This document shows positions 39,991-49,205 of a DNA stretch of 64,000 nucleotides, one piece after another. The DNA is from Anaerospora hongkongensis (GTDB taxonomy: Bacteria; Bacillota; Negativicutes; Sporomusales; DSM-15969): positions 124,001-188,000 of the forward strand of contig NZ_SLUI01000009.1 of the NCBI RefSeq assembly GCF_004339805.1. The letters run 5' to 3'. The notes under the pieces were generated by a model, which made no database searches, was not told the DNA's origin, and saw nothing but the letters and a program-made list of their open reading frames with translations. How positions within the stretch are numbered: position 1 is the stretch's first letter; the number at the start of each line of letters is the position of its first letter. Both the position numbers and the translations under genes were made by a program.

Positions 39991-40846
39991 AATCGTAACT
40001 CCCTTTCGTTGGTTTTACAGTAACAATTGCAGTTGTGCCGTTACCGGGAGTGCTTGTAATTTTGAGATCTGCTCCAATGGAATGAAGATCCTGCTCCAGA
40101 AGTTTAAAACCGAAAGAGGATTGCTTCTGCAGAATATCTTCAGAAGCGAATCCTCTACCATTATCGTGAATGGTCATGCTAAAGGTTCCGTCTTGCTCAG
40201 CCAGGCTTACACTAACCCGGCTTGCTTCAGCATGCTTGCGAATATTAAATAGTAATTCCTGAAAGATGCGGACAAGCTTCTGCTGCTGATCAGAATTGAA
40301 GCTGTCGGTACTGCTGCAGACAGCAGCCAAGTCTGTTATTGTGCCGGTTTGCGCTTCGTACTGCTGCAGCCGGTTTCGTATTGCAGACGAAAGTTCGACG
40401 GCTTCATCCGGTGGAGCAACTGTTTGCAGCGCGAAAATTTGCTGTCTAACCTCCGTGTCGGTCAGCTTTATTGCCTCTTTTAATTCTGTGATTGCCGGCC
40501 AGGGCTCTTTGCCGTTTTTCCAGGATGATTCGATCTCAAGCAATTTCACATTCATAAAAAATAAGGACTGGGCAATATTGTCGTGCAACTCCCGGGCAAT
40601 TCGGTAGCGTTCCTGCAGGATGGCAGTTTCCTGTTTCTCTTGCTGCAGTTTTCCATAGAGGTTTTCCATTAAGGTAAATATGCCGTGGGAGAACAAAATA
40701 AACAGCAAGCCTGTTAAGACTGCTGCTAAAACATTACCCCAGCTCATGGAAATAATGTGCAGATATTCGTGTCTGGCAAATTCAAACAGGCCAATGCAAA
40801 TTGCCGGAACGATAGCAGCCAACCATTTCATTCTGGTAATATTCAA
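39965..40846 (-). CDS. HisKA_3-type membrane sensor histidine kinase
   Basis: A NarX/DegS-class kinase of about 293 residues. Two membrane helices (about 6-24 and 37-58) leave almost no outside domain, so it probably senses the membrane or a cytosolic signal. The dimerisation domain holds H88 in RIARELHDNIAQSLFF, and the ATPase domain has QELLFNIRKHAEASRV and IHDNGRGFASED with a final G box (GNGTTAIVTV). AGGAGG lies 9 nt before a TTG at 40846; an ATG at 40831 and the upstream ATG at 40876 are alternatives. It is transcribed divergently from the copper-receptor genes. Confidence 0.9.
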   Translation of the reverse strand: MNITRMKWLAAIVPAICIGLFEFARHEYLHIISMSWGNVLAAVLTGLLFILFSHGIFTLMENLYGKLQQEKQETAILQERYRIARELHDNIAQSLFFMNVKLLEIESSWKNGKEPWPAITELKEAIKLTDTEVRQQIFALQTVAPPDEAVELSSAIRNRLQQYEAQTGTITDLAAVCSSTDSFNSDQQQKLVRIFQELLFNIRKHAEASRVSVSLAEQDGTFSMTIHDNGRGFASEDILQKQSSFGFKLLEQDLHSIGADLKITSTPGNGTTAIVTVKPTKGSYDFDNQSVNR

Positions 40847-40891
40847 CGAAGTCTTCCTCCTGGCAGGAAATATCATGCGTACTTAGTTTTG

Positions 40892-40920
40892 ACTGTAATC
40901 GGAATTAAGCAATTTGTCAA
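40892..40920 (-). promoter_or_regulatory. Promoter of the two-component operon
   Basis: On the minus strand: TTGACA (complement of 40915-40920), a 17-nt spacer and TACAGT (complement of 40892-40897). Confidence 0.6.
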
Positions 40921-40983
40921 TGCACCACACGGAGATAAAACGGACGGCAGGCACAATCAGTATGAAATAGTACTTTAGGATAG

Positions 40984-41011
40984 TAGACAAGAAACTAGTC
41001 AGGTTTATAAT
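40984..41011 (+). promoter_or_regulatory. Promoter upstream of the copper-receptor operon
   Basis: TAGACA (40984-40989), a 16-nt spacer and a consensus TATAAT (41006-41011), followed by a Fur-like box and about 165 nt of leader. Confidence 0.65.
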
Positions 41012-41022
41012 AGACGTATAAC

Positions 41023-41037
41023 TGAATATCATTATCA
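41023..41037. promoter_or_regulatory. Fur-like box
   Basis: TGAATATCATTATCA matches the 7-1-7 Fur palindrome (TGATAAT-N-ATTATCA) at 12 of 14 positions. It lies just downstream of the -10 box, over the expected transcription start, where a metal-loaded Fur-family repressor would block it. Confidence 0.6.
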
Positions 41038-41175
41038 ATAAAAATGTACGGAAAGATCTGGTTATTTCAAAAAAGTAAGTTTGGCTATTTAATGTGTCAG
41101 ATGAAAAGGGGAGTGGATAGAAGGGAAATATAGCTAAAAAAAGCTGATGATAACTAAATTCAGGAGGTTGACTGT

Positions 41176-41676
41176 ATGAACAAAAAGGTAGTGACAAGAT
41201 ACTGTTTGTTTGTATTCGCGCTGTTATTATTGATAATTATTCCTATTACATATGCTGCTCCTGGTTCTCAGTCCATTAGTCAGTTTACCATGCCAGCCAG
41301 CAAGAATACTGCTCTGCTCTCCTACTCATTTTTTAGTGAACCGGCAAGCGGTACCTTGAAATTTCATGAGCTGTTCAGTCCGAATGGCAGTGATGCCTAT
41401 CTGGCAATACCAGTAGAGAGTAAGACAGGAGTTGTTGAAGTACGGCTGCAATTTGATAATCAATATGTTACCGCTTATTTTCCTCAGAGTGGAGATCGTA
41501 TTTTGCAAATGGACAGGAAAAGCCTGGATTGCTGCAGCCTATACAGCTTTACCATTAAGGATGGTCAGCTTACGGTCACAATTGGGACAAAAAGCAATAC
41601 GGTTGACGGCATTTCAGCCTTTACAGGTACTTTTGCCAGTCAATCTGTCAGCGGTAAGGCGGCAGTGTACAAATGA
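41176..41676 (+). CDS. Small exported protein preceding the TonB receptor
   Basis: A 166-residue protein with a Sec signal peptide (basic NKKVVTRY, long hydrophobic core, probable cut after TYA near residue 27). The mature part is Ser/Thr-rich and beta-like, with a single CC pair (SLDCCSLY) at about 116-117 that might bind metal. I do not recognise the family. CAGGAGG precedes the ATG. Its stop overlaps the receptor's ATG (ATGA at 41673), so the two proteins are made together; a periplasmic accessory role in metal capture is plausible but unproven. Confidence 0.78.
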   Translation: MNKKVVTRYCLFVFALLLLIIIPITYAAPGSQSISQFTMPASKNTALLSYSFFSEPASGTLKFHELFSPNGSDAYLAIPVESKTGVVEVRLQFDNQYVTAYFPQSGDRILQMDRKSLDCCSLYSFTIKDGQLTVTIGTKSNTVDGISAFTGTFASQSVSGKAAVYK

Positions 41677-43649
41677 AGAATCTGCATAAAATTGCAGCCC
41701 AATTGCTTGTAGCGTTTACTGTCCTGCTGGTTAATCCGCCCTGGGTTTTGGCGGCTGGGGAAGGTGAGGGAGAACAGCAGGTTTTTACCTTGGAAGAAAT
41801 CGTTGTAACCTCTCACCGCATGACGGAACCGCTGGTAATACAGACTGATCCCAAAGCGCCGCGCCAGCCTGTGCCGGCAGCTGATGGCGGCGGATACTTA
41901 AAAAATATTCCCGGTTTTTCCGTCGTGCGCCAGGGAGGGACAGGCAGTGATCCCCTGCTGCGGGGGCTTGGCGGGACAAGGCTGAATGTTCTGCTTGATG
42001 GAACATCCCAGCTGGGCGGCTGCCCTAACCGGATGGATCCGACTACTTCTTATGCTTTCCCGGAAGCATTTAGCAGCATTACCGTACTGAAAGGGCCTGA
42101 GAGCGTCCGGTACGGCAGCAATGTGGCCGGTACGGTACTGTTCGAGCGCGAAACCGCCCCTTTTCAACAGGCTGATATTCGGTTAAATACCAGCGCTTTG
42201 TTCGGCAGTAATGGCCGCAATGATGAATTGCTTGATGTAACAGCCGGTGATACCACAGGCTATGTACGAATTATCAAAACAAGATCGCATGCAGATAATT
42301 ATACAGATGGTGCAGGCAACGAAGTACATTCTTTTTATACCCGTCAAAGCCTGACCGGTATAGTCGGTTTGACACCTGATGCCAATACGCTTTATGAATT
42401 TGCCATTGATACCAGTACGGCAGAAGCAGCTTATGGTGGCCGCATGATGGATGGGACAAAGTTTGATCAAAAAAATTATAGCTTTACCTATGAAAAGAAG
42501 AATCTGAGTACTTTGCTCGTCAGTCTGGAATTTAAGGCATATCATAATTATGTGGATCACGTAATGGATAATTTTTCTTTCCGTACCCCCAGCGGGATGA
42601 TGGGGCCCAGGGTCAGTAACGTTGACCGGACAACAGAGGGGGGGAGAATGTCGGCTAAACTTCTGCTGAGTCCGGCGACCGAAGCGAATGTGGGCTTTGA
42701 TTATCAGAAAAATGAGCATACCAAAAGAGGAATGGGGACAGAGTACAAGTCACTAAAGAGAGACCCTGATCTAGCTTTTACAAATTACGGTCTGTTTGGT
42801 GATATTAAGCGCACGCTGGATAGCCATAACCGGCTGCTGGCCGGAATTAGGGCAGACAGCCTGGAAGTGAAAAAGCTGACAGAGGTAACGGCTGCGGATA
42901 AAGATCATACTTACGGAGCTTTCTTACGGTACGAGCATGATTATGCCAACTCTCCTCTCACTAGTTTCATCGGCATTGGCCATGCACAGCGTCCTGCCGA
43001 CTATTGGGAGAGAACCAAAGGCGCAAACAACAGTACTTTCTTTCTGAAACCGGAAAAAAACACTCAGCTCGATACAGGACTTTTATATGATGCAGGGAAA
43101 CTAAAGGCGAGCGTATCGGTGTTTTATGCTGATATTAAAGATTTTATCCTGATTACAGGAACTTCATCTGCGAGTAATGTTGATGCTACCCTGTTTGGCG
43201 GTGAAGCGGATGCGGCTTATCGCCTGGCGGATCATTGGACAGTTACAGCCACACTTGCCTATGTTCACGGCACTAACGAAACGGGCAGCAAGCCGCTGGC
43301 CCAAGTGCCCCCTCTCGAAGCAACCATTGGCTTGAAATACAACAGAGAGAAACTAGAGGCTGGTCTGTTATGGCGTGGTGTACAGGCGCAAACCCGTTAT
43401 GATATAGGCAGCGGCAGTGAAGTGGGCCTGGATATCGGGCGGAGTAGCGGTTTTGGTATTCTTTCGGTGAACGCAGCTTATCGTCCAACCCGGAATATGG
43501 TTATTGCGGCTGGAGTGGATAACTTGTTTGATAAGAACTACGCAGAGTTTGTCAGCCGGGCTGGTTTTGCCGTTGACGGAATTCCTGCCACTATCAGGCT
43601 TAATGAACCGGGACGTACAATATGGGTGAAAACAAGCTATAGTTTCTAG
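41673..43649 (+). CDS. oprC: TonB-dependent outer-membrane receptor, OprC/NosA copper-receptor type
   Basis: A 658-aa outer-membrane beta-barrel. After the signal peptide (cut near VLA at about 27) comes a TonB-box-like EEIVVT, then the plug domain: LLRGLGGTRLNVLLDGTSQL, then GGCPNRMDPTTSYAFPEAF, ITVLKGPESVRYGSNVAGTV and LFERE. This plug closely follows Pseudomonas OprC and NosA. OprC binds copper through CxxxM and HxM; both are present here as C117-P-N-R-M121 and H296-V-M298. The C-terminus ends in an aromatic residue (VKTSYSF), as barrel proteins do. It proves an outer membrane. A TonB/ExbBD energy source is not in the window. Confidence 0.92.
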   Translation: MKNLHKIAAQLLVAFTVLLVNPPWVLAAGEGEGEQQVFTLEEIVVTSHRMTEPLVIQTDPKAPRQPVPAADGGGYLKNIPGFSVVRQGGTGSDPLLRGLGGTRLNVLLDGTSQLGGCPNRMDPTTSYAFPEAFSSITVLKGPESVRYGSNVAGTVLFERETAPFQQADIRLNTSALFGSNGRNDELLDVTAGDTTGYVRIIKTRSHADNYTDGAGNEVHSFYTRQSLTGIVGLTPDANTLYEFAIDTSTAEAAYGGRMMDGTKFDQKNYSFTYEKKNLSTLLVSLEFKAYHNYVDHVMDNFSFRTPSGMMGPRVSNVDRTTEGGRMSAKLLLSPATEANVGFDYQKNEHTKRGMGTEYKSLKRDPDLAFTNYGLFGDIKRTLDSHNRLLAGIRADSLEVKKLTEVTAADKDHTYGAFLRYEHDYANSPLTSFIGIGHAQRPADYWERTKGANNSTFFLKPEKNTQLDTGLLYDAGKLKASVSVFYADIKDFILITGTSSASNVDATLFGGEADAAYRLADHWTVTATLAYVHGTNETGSKPLAQVPPLEATIGLKYNREKLEAGLLWRGVQAQTRYDIGSGSEVGLDIGRSSGFGILSVNAAYRPTRNMVIAAGVDNLFDKNYAEFVSRAGFAVDGIPATIRLNEPGRTIWVKTSYSF

Positions 43650-43672
43650 TAAACCGAATGTTTGGTAAAGGG

Positions 43673-43713
43673 GTCTTACGAGTATTCGTAGAATATTCAG
43701 TAAGACTCTTTTT
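43673..43713 (+). terminator. Intrinsic terminator after the copper receptor
   Basis: GTCTTACGAGTATTC (43673-43687) pairs with GAATATTCAGTAAGAC (43691-43706) with one bulge and a 3-nt loop, then TCTTTTT. Confidence 0.85.
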
Positions 43714-43806
43714 CTACGTAAGTGGTAAGGTATATTGGCGGGTAAGTTTTTATAAGATGTAAAACAGACGATCAAGGAGAATACCGGAAGGGATGGGGAT
43801 GGGGCG

Positions 43807-46185
43807 ATGTCTGAAAAGGAGAATCAGGGGCCATTTTCGTTGACAAGGCGGCGTTTTCTGGCCTGGAGTGCAGCAGTGGCCGGCAGTTCCAGTCTGCTTC
43901 ACTGGGCAGAGGCGGCAAACTCTTTTGAACCGGTTACTGCCGGAGCGACAGTGCAAAGAAATGAAAAGGTAGTTCTTACCTCCGGGTCGCATAACTGCGG
44001 CGGCCGCTGCCAGATTAAGGCGCATGTCAAAGATGGTGTGATTGTTCGCATTACTACCGACGATAAGATAACCGACTCTGAAGCTGTCCCTCAGCTGCGC
44101 GGCTGTCTGCGCTGCCGGTCATACCGCAACCGGCTGTATCACACCGACCGTCTGAAGTATCCGATGAAACGGGTTGGTAAGCGGGGCGAGGGAAAGTTTG
44201 TCCGCATTACCTGGGAAGAAGCAATTACGACTATAGCCGATCATACACGGCGCATTATGGCACAATACGGTCCGGAGGCAATCTTTCTCCATTATGCCTC
44301 CGGTATTGCCGGCAAGGTTGCCGAACGGGTCTGGATGGGCCGGCTGCTTGGGCTTTACGGCGGTTATCTCAGCTATTACGGAACCTACAGTACCGCCTGT
44401 ACTCAGGCGGCAACGCCCTATACGTATGGTACGGTGGCTACCGGCAACAGCCGGGAAGACTGGGTGAATTCAAAACTCATTATTTTATTAGGCTTTAATC
44501 CGGCAGAAACGGTACATGGAACAAATACGCCTTATTATTTGAAACTGGCGAAAGAAGCCGGTGCCAAGATTGTGGTTATTGATCCCATTTACTCCAGTAC
44601 GGCGATTGCGCTGGCTGATGAGTGGATTCCGATTAAGCCGACAACCGATAATGCTTTGCTTGATGCCATGGCTTATGTAATGATTACGGAAAATCTCCAT
44701 GATCAAGCCTTCTTGAATAAATACTGCCTGGGCTTTGATGAAGAGCATATGCCGCCAGGCATACCGGCTGGTCAGTCTTATAAAAGTCATGTCTTAGGCC
44801 AGGGCGGTGACGATACGGCAAAGACACCGGAGTGGGCAGAGGCCATTACCGGCGTTCCCCGCGATACTATTATCCGCCTGGCCCGCGAATATGCGCAGCT
44901 CAGGCCGGGTGCACTCATTCAGGGATACGGACCGCAGCGCCACGCCTATGGGGAACAGGTGGTCAGGGGAGGAACGGTATTGGCCGCCATGACGGGCAAT
45001 GTGGGCGTTAAAGGCGGCTGGGCTTCGGGAACCGGCTATAAGGCCCGGGATCAGGTTGTGGGCTCGATACCGTCTCAAAATCCGTGCAAAGCCTCTATTT
45101 CCTGCTTTATCTGGCCTGACGCAATACAGCGCGGCAAGGAAATGGGTGCTGCCGACGGCGTACGGGGTGTTCCGAAATTATCTTCGAATATTAAAATGAT
45201 TTACAACCTGGCAGGCAACTGTCTGATCAATCAGCATTCTGACTGCAACGGCACTGCCAAACTGCTGGCAGATGAAAGCCTGGTCGAGTGCATTGTGGTA
45301 AGCGAGCATTTCATGACAGCCAGTGCAAAGTTTGCTGATATCTTACTGCCCTCCGATAATTATATGGAACGGGACGATATAGTCAGTCCCTGGGGCTGGG
45401 GGGATTATCTGCTGTATATGAACAAAGCAGTGGATACTGTCTTTGAGTGCCGCAATGGTTATGACTGGATCAGTGAACTAGCTGAACAACTGGGCATAAA
45501 AGAAAAGTTCACCGAAGGCAAAAGTAAAGAGGACTGGCTGCGCTACCTGGTTGATAAAACCAGGCAGGCTAATCCTGGTTTTCCTACCTGGGAAGAATTC
45601 AAAGAACAAGGCGTTTACCGCTGGAAATATGATAAACCCTCCATTGCTTTTCAAAAGCAGATTGAAGAACCGGATAAATATAAATTCTCTACTCCTTCCG
45701 GGAAAATTGAGATTTTCTCGCCCCGCCTCTGGGCCATGAATAAACCGGAGCTGATTCCAGCGGTACCGAAATACATTCCGGCCTGGGAAGGCCCCCAAGC
45801 ACCGCTGGCCCGGCAATATCCGCTGCAGTGCATTGGCCATCATTACAAGCGGCGGGTTCATTCGACTTTTGATAATGTGCCGTGGCTGGAGGAAGCCAGT
45901 GCCCAGGAGGTATGGATGAATCCGGCTGATGCCGCCGAACGCGGCCTCAAAGCCGGAGATAAGGTAAAGGTCTTTAATGACCGCGGCGTAATGGTAATTC
46001 CTGTGAAAATTACCTCCCGGATTATGCCTGGTGTCGTATCAGTACCGCAGGGAGCCTGGTGGACGCCGGATGAGAACGGCATTGACCGGCGGGGCTGTAC
46101 CAATACCATTACCAAATACCATCCGACTCCGCTGGCTTTTGGCAATCCTCAGCACACTAATCTCGTCCAGATCGCAAAAAACTAA
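43807..46185 (+). CDS. dmsA: Molybdopterin oxidoreductase, DMSO-reductase family, catalytic subunit 1
   Basis: A Tat-exported molybdoenzyme of 792 residues (R14-R15 in LTRRRFLAW) similar throughout to E. coli DmsA/YnfE. The Mo-ligand serine is S195 in YGTYSTACTQ. Conserved blocks include DRLKYPMKRVGKRGEGKFVR, IVVIDPIYSSTAIALADEWI, QGYGPQRHAYGEQVVRGG, NCLINQHSDCNGTAK and the C-terminal HYKRRVHSTFDNVPWLEEA. The FS0 cluster motif is incomplete: C64, C68 and C100 are present, but the first cysteine is G60; an extra C103 follows C100. It is first in an operon with a second copy, FeS subunit, anchor and chaperone. The acceptor (DMSO, TMAO, selenate, or another oxyanion) cannot be told. Confidence 0.9.
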   Translation: MSEKENQGPFSLTRRRFLAWSAAVAGSSSLLHWAEAANSFEPVTAGATVQRNEKVVLTSGSHNCGGRCQIKAHVKDGVIVRITTDDKITDSEAVPQLRGCLRCRSYRNRLYHTDRLKYPMKRVGKRGEGKFVRITWEEAITTIADHTRRIMAQYGPEAIFLHYASGIAGKVAERVWMGRLLGLYGGYLSYYGTYSTACTQAATPYTYGTVATGNSREDWVNSKLIILLGFNPAETVHGTNTPYYLKLAKEAGAKIVVIDPIYSSTAIALADEWIPIKPTTDNALLDAMAYVMITENLHDQAFLNKYCLGFDEEHMPPGIPAGQSYKSHVLGQGGDDTAKTPEWAEAITGVPRDTIIRLAREYAQLRPGALIQGYGPQRHAYGEQVVRGGTVLAAMTGNVGVKGGWASGTGYKARDQVVGSIPSQNPCKASISCFIWPDAIQRGKEMGAADGVRGVPKLSSNIKMIYNLAGNCLINQHSDCNGTAKLLADESLVECIVVSEHFMTASAKFADILLPSDNYMERDDIVSPWGWGDYLLYMNKAVDTVFECRNGYDWISELAEQLGIKEKFTEGKSKEDWLRYLVDKTRQANPGFPTWEEFKEQGVYRWKYDKPSIAFQKQIEEPDKYKFSTPSGKIEIFSPRLWAMNKPELIPAVPKYIPAWEGPQAPLARQYPLQCIGHHYKRRVHSTFDNVPWLEEASAQEVWMNPADAAERGLKAGDKVKVFNDRGVMVIPVKITSRIMPGVVSVPQGAWWTPDENGIDRRGCTNTITKYHPTPLAFGNPQHTNLVQIAKN

Positions 46186-46201
46186 CTGATTAGGAGGACG
46201 T

Positions 46202-48586
46202 ATGGCGTATGATAAACTTTGGTCAGCACCGTTGTCCAGGCGGCGCTTTCTCGTTATGAGCGCATTAGCCGGAGGGGCGATGGGGCTTACCGCGCTGCCT
46301 GTAACGACAAATCGTTTTGTAAAAGCTAACAGCCCGTTATTAGGAGAGAAAACTTACCCTACCAGCTGCACTCACAACTGCGGCGGCCGCTGTTTTTTAA
46401 AAGCTCATGTTAGGGACGGGGTAATAACCAGGCTAAGTACGGATGACAATCCGGATACAGCTGAATTGCCTCAAGTCAGGGCTTGCCTGAAGGGCTGGGC
46501 CCAGCGCAAGCGGCTGTATCATCCTGACCGCCTCAAGTATCCGATGAAGCGGGTTGGCAAGCGCGGTGAAGGCAAGTTTGTCCGCATCAGCTGGGAGGAA
46601 GCACTTGATACCATTGCCGCCCAAATGAAGCGCATTAAACAAACGTACGGTAATGAAGCCATCCATTTGCTGTATGGTACGGGAGTGTACGGCCAAATCA
46701 GTCAATCCTGGCTGATCCCTTCCTTTGGCGGGGCACTTGCCCGCTTTCTGCATATGTTCGGCGGGTATCTGGGATATCACAATACCTATAGTTCAGCCTG
46801 CTTTAGTTACAGCACACCCTACACATATGGAACGGCAGAAGGCAATAGTCCCGATGATCTGGTTAACGCCAAACTAATTGTGCTTTTTGCGGAAAACCTG
46901 ATGGAAACCAGAATGGGAGGGGCCAATACCGGCCATTACATCAAACTGGCGAAAGAAAAAGGCGCAAAGGTCATCGTTATTGATCCGCGCTATAGCGATA
47001 CTGCTCTGGCGCTGGCAGACGAATGGATACCGATTAAGCCGACAACGGATAACGCGCTGCTGGATGCTCTGGCGTATGTTATGGTCACGGAAAACCTGCA
47101 GGACCAGCATTTTTTGGACACCTACTGTTTGGGCTTCGATGAAGAACACATGCCTGACGGTATTGCACCAGGCAATTCCTATAAAAGCTATCTGCTTGGC
47201 AAGAGTGGTGATAATACTGCAAAAACACCAGCCTGGGCTGAGGCCATTACCGGTGTGAACCGCGAGACGATCGTTAGACTGGCGCGCCAAATAGCCGGGA
47301 TTAAACCGTGCTGTCTGCTGCAGGGGCTCGGCTGGCAGCGCCATGCCTATGGCGAACAGCCGGTTCGGGGCTTGCCTGTGCTGGCAGCAATGACCGGCAA
47401 TGTAGGCAGAAGCGGCGGCGGCCCGGGGCTGCGGCTCGGCGGTCACAGTGTGCCAATGGGCTGGATGAGGGCCGGAACTAATCCGGTAAAGGCCACGATA
47501 TCCTGTTATGTATGGCCGGAAGCAATTCTCCGGGGGAAAGAAATGGGGCCTGCCGACGGCGTACTGGGTGCGCCAAAACTTTCCACCGATATTAAAATGA
47601 TTTGGAACTATGCCTCTAATACGCTGATTAACCAGCACTCTGATTGCAACGGGACTGCTAAAATCCTGCAGGACGAAGAAAAATGCGAGTTTATTCTTGT
47701 TCACGACGTCTTTATGACACCAAGTGCCAGGTTTGCTGATATTTTACTGCCTGACGTGACGCAATTCGAACGGGAAGATATTATCACCTTTGCCTCGGGC
47801 ATCGGCTATGCAATCTATCATCAAAAACTGGTTGAACCGATGTTTGAATGCCGTAATGTTTATCAAGTTACCAGCGGCTTGGCGGAACGGCTTGGTTTCG
47901 GTGCCCAATTCACCGAAGGAAAGAATGAGCAGGACTGGCTGAGGGAATGCGTTGACGTTGCCCGGCAAAAGGATGCGAAGTTTCCAGCTTTCGAACAGTT
48001 TCGTGAGCAGGGAATTTATAAGGCTGCACCTGCTAAGCCGGTGATTGCCTATGAGAAGCAGATTGCTGACCCGGCGGCTAATCCCTTTAAGACCCCTTCC
48101 GGGAAAATTGAGCTGTTTTCTCCCCGGTTGTGGAATATGAAAAATGATCGGGAAATTCCTGCTATACCCAAATATATCCCAGCCTGGGAAGGTCCCGAGG
48201 CAGCTTTGACTAAAGAGTATCCGCTCCAGTGTATTGGCCATCATTATAAACGGCGCGTCCATTCTACATTTGATAACAGCCCCTGGCTGGAGGAAGCAGC
48301 ACCGCAGCAGATGTGGATCAATACACAAGATGCGGCAGCCCGGCAGCTGAAAGACGGGGAGTACGCTAAAATCTTTAATGACCGGGGAACGATCGTTATG
48401 CCGGTGAAAGTAACGCCCCGCATTATGCCCGGAGTTGTTTCTATCCCGCAGGGAGCCTGGTGGACACCGGATAGTCAGGGCATTGACCGGCGCGGCAATG
48501 TCAACACCATTACGAAATATCATCCGACACCGCTTGCCAAAGGGAATCCGCAGCATACCAATCTGGTAGAGGTCGTGAAAGCGTAA
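46202..48586 (+). CDS. dmsA: Molybdopterin oxidoreductase, DMSO-reductase family, catalytic subunit 2
   Basis: A paralogue of the preceding gene, 794 residues, also with a Tat signal (R13-R14 in LSRRRFLVM). Here the FS0 cysteines are complete: C56-x3-C60-x3-C64-x30-C95. The Mo-ligand serine is S197 in HNTYSSACFS. It shares long runs with subunit 1, such as the DRLKYPMKRVGKRGEGKFVR block and the ADEWIPIKPTTDNALLDA block, so the pair arose by duplication. The start lies 16 nt after the first gene, behind AGGAGGACGT. The single FeS subunit, anchor and chaperone downstream may serve both copies; whether both are used with them is unknown. Confidence 0.93.
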   Translation: MAYDKLWSAPLSRRRFLVMSALAGGAMGLTALPVTTNRFVKANSPLLGEKTYPTSCTHNCGGRCFLKAHVRDGVITRLSTDDNPDTAELPQVRACLKGWAQRKRLYHPDRLKYPMKRVGKRGEGKFVRISWEEALDTIAAQMKRIKQTYGNEAIHLLYGTGVYGQISQSWLIPSFGGALARFLHMFGGYLGYHNTYSSACFSYSTPYTYGTAEGNSPDDLVNAKLIVLFAENLMETRMGGANTGHYIKLAKEKGAKVIVIDPRYSDTALALADEWIPIKPTTDNALLDALAYVMVTENLQDQHFLDTYCLGFDEEHMPDGIAPGNSYKSYLLGKSGDNTAKTPAWAEAITGVNRETIVRLARQIAGIKPCCLLQGLGWQRHAYGEQPVRGLPVLAAMTGNVGRSGGGPGLRLGGHSVPMGWMRAGTNPVKATISCYVWPEAILRGKEMGPADGVLGAPKLSTDIKMIWNYASNTLINQHSDCNGTAKILQDEEKCEFILVHDVFMTPSARFADILLPDVTQFEREDIITFASGIGYAIYHQKLVEPMFECRNVYQVTSGLAERLGFGAQFTEGKNEQDWLRECVDVARQKDAKFPAFEQFREQGIYKAAPAKPVIAYEKQIADPAANPFKTPSGKIELFSPRLWNMKNDREIPAIPKYIPAWEGPEAALTKEYPLQCIGHHYKRRVHSTFDNSPWLEEAAPQQMWINTQDAAARQLKDGEYAKIFNDRGTIVMPVKVTPRIMPGVVSIPQGAWWTPDSQGIDRRGNVNTITKYHPTPLAKGNPQHTNLVEVVKA

Positions 48587-48607
48587 TAGTTGAAGGGGGA
48601 AGAATGT

Positions 48608-49189
48608 ATGTCGGGCCAACGTGGATTTTATCTCAAACAGGACCGCTGTATCGGCTGTTTTACCTGTCAGATAGCCTGTAAAGATACCAATGATCTTGAT
48701 GTGGGGCAGTGTTTCCGTAAAGTTCATGAGTTTGCCGGCGGCGGTTACAGTAAGACTGACAAAGGCTTTACGAATAATGTGTATGCCTATTGGCTTTCTA
48801 TGAGCTGCAATCATTGCCAGGAGCCGCTGTGTGTAAAAAATTGTCCCACCGGAGCCATGCAGAAACGTCCGGAGGACGGCATTGTATTTATTGATCAGAC
48901 TAAATGTATTGGCTGCCGGTACTGCATCATGAGCTGCCCTTACGGAGCGCCTCAATATAACCCGAAAACAGGTAAAACAGGCAAATGCGATATGTGTAAA
49001 TATCTGCTGGATAGAGGCGAGCAGCCGGTATGCGTCAGCGCCTGTCCGATGCGGGTGCTGGAGGCCGGCGATGTAGAGGAACTGCAGAGAAAGTACCAGG
49101 GTGTCCGGCAAATTAAGGGGATGCCCGAACCGAAAACGAAGCCTTCTTTTGTGATAACTCCCCATCGTGATGCTGTGATGGAACGGTAG
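48608..49189 (+). CDS. dmsB: Four-cluster ferredoxin subunit (DmsB-like)
   Basis: The 193-aa electron-transfer subunit has 16 cysteines in four [4Fe-4S] motifs: CIGCFTCQIAC, CNHCQEPLCVKNCP, CIGCRYCIMSCP and CDMC...PVCVSACP. It should pass electrons from the membrane anchor to the catalytic subunits outside the cytoplasmic membrane, exported with them by Tat (it has no signal of its own). The ATG at 48608 follows GGGGGAAG; earlier in-frame starts at 48590 are less likely. It begins 22 nt after dmsA copy 2 and is followed by the anchor gene. Confidence 0.94.
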   Translation: MSGQRGFYLKQDRCIGCFTCQIACKDTNDLDVGQCFRKVHEFAGGGYSKTDKGFTNNVYAYWLSMSCNHCQEPLCVKNCPTGAMQKRPEDGIVFIDQTKCIGCRYCIMSCPYGAPQYNPKTGKTGKCDMCKYLLDRGEQPVCVSACPMRVLEAGDVEELQRKYQGVRQIKGMPEPKTKPSFVITPHRDAVMER

Positions 49190-49205
49190 AGAGGAGAGAA
49201 AGAGA

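Noticed and set aside
42183-42719. 178-codon minus-strand frame within the copper receptor
   Set aside because: Antisense shadow of a gene with clear TonB-receptor motifs; no ribosome site.
47744-49165. 473-codon open frame on the minus strand
   Set aside because: It lies exactly opposite dmsA copy 2, dmsB and their junction, which have strong family matches; the frame is a shadow of their codon bias.
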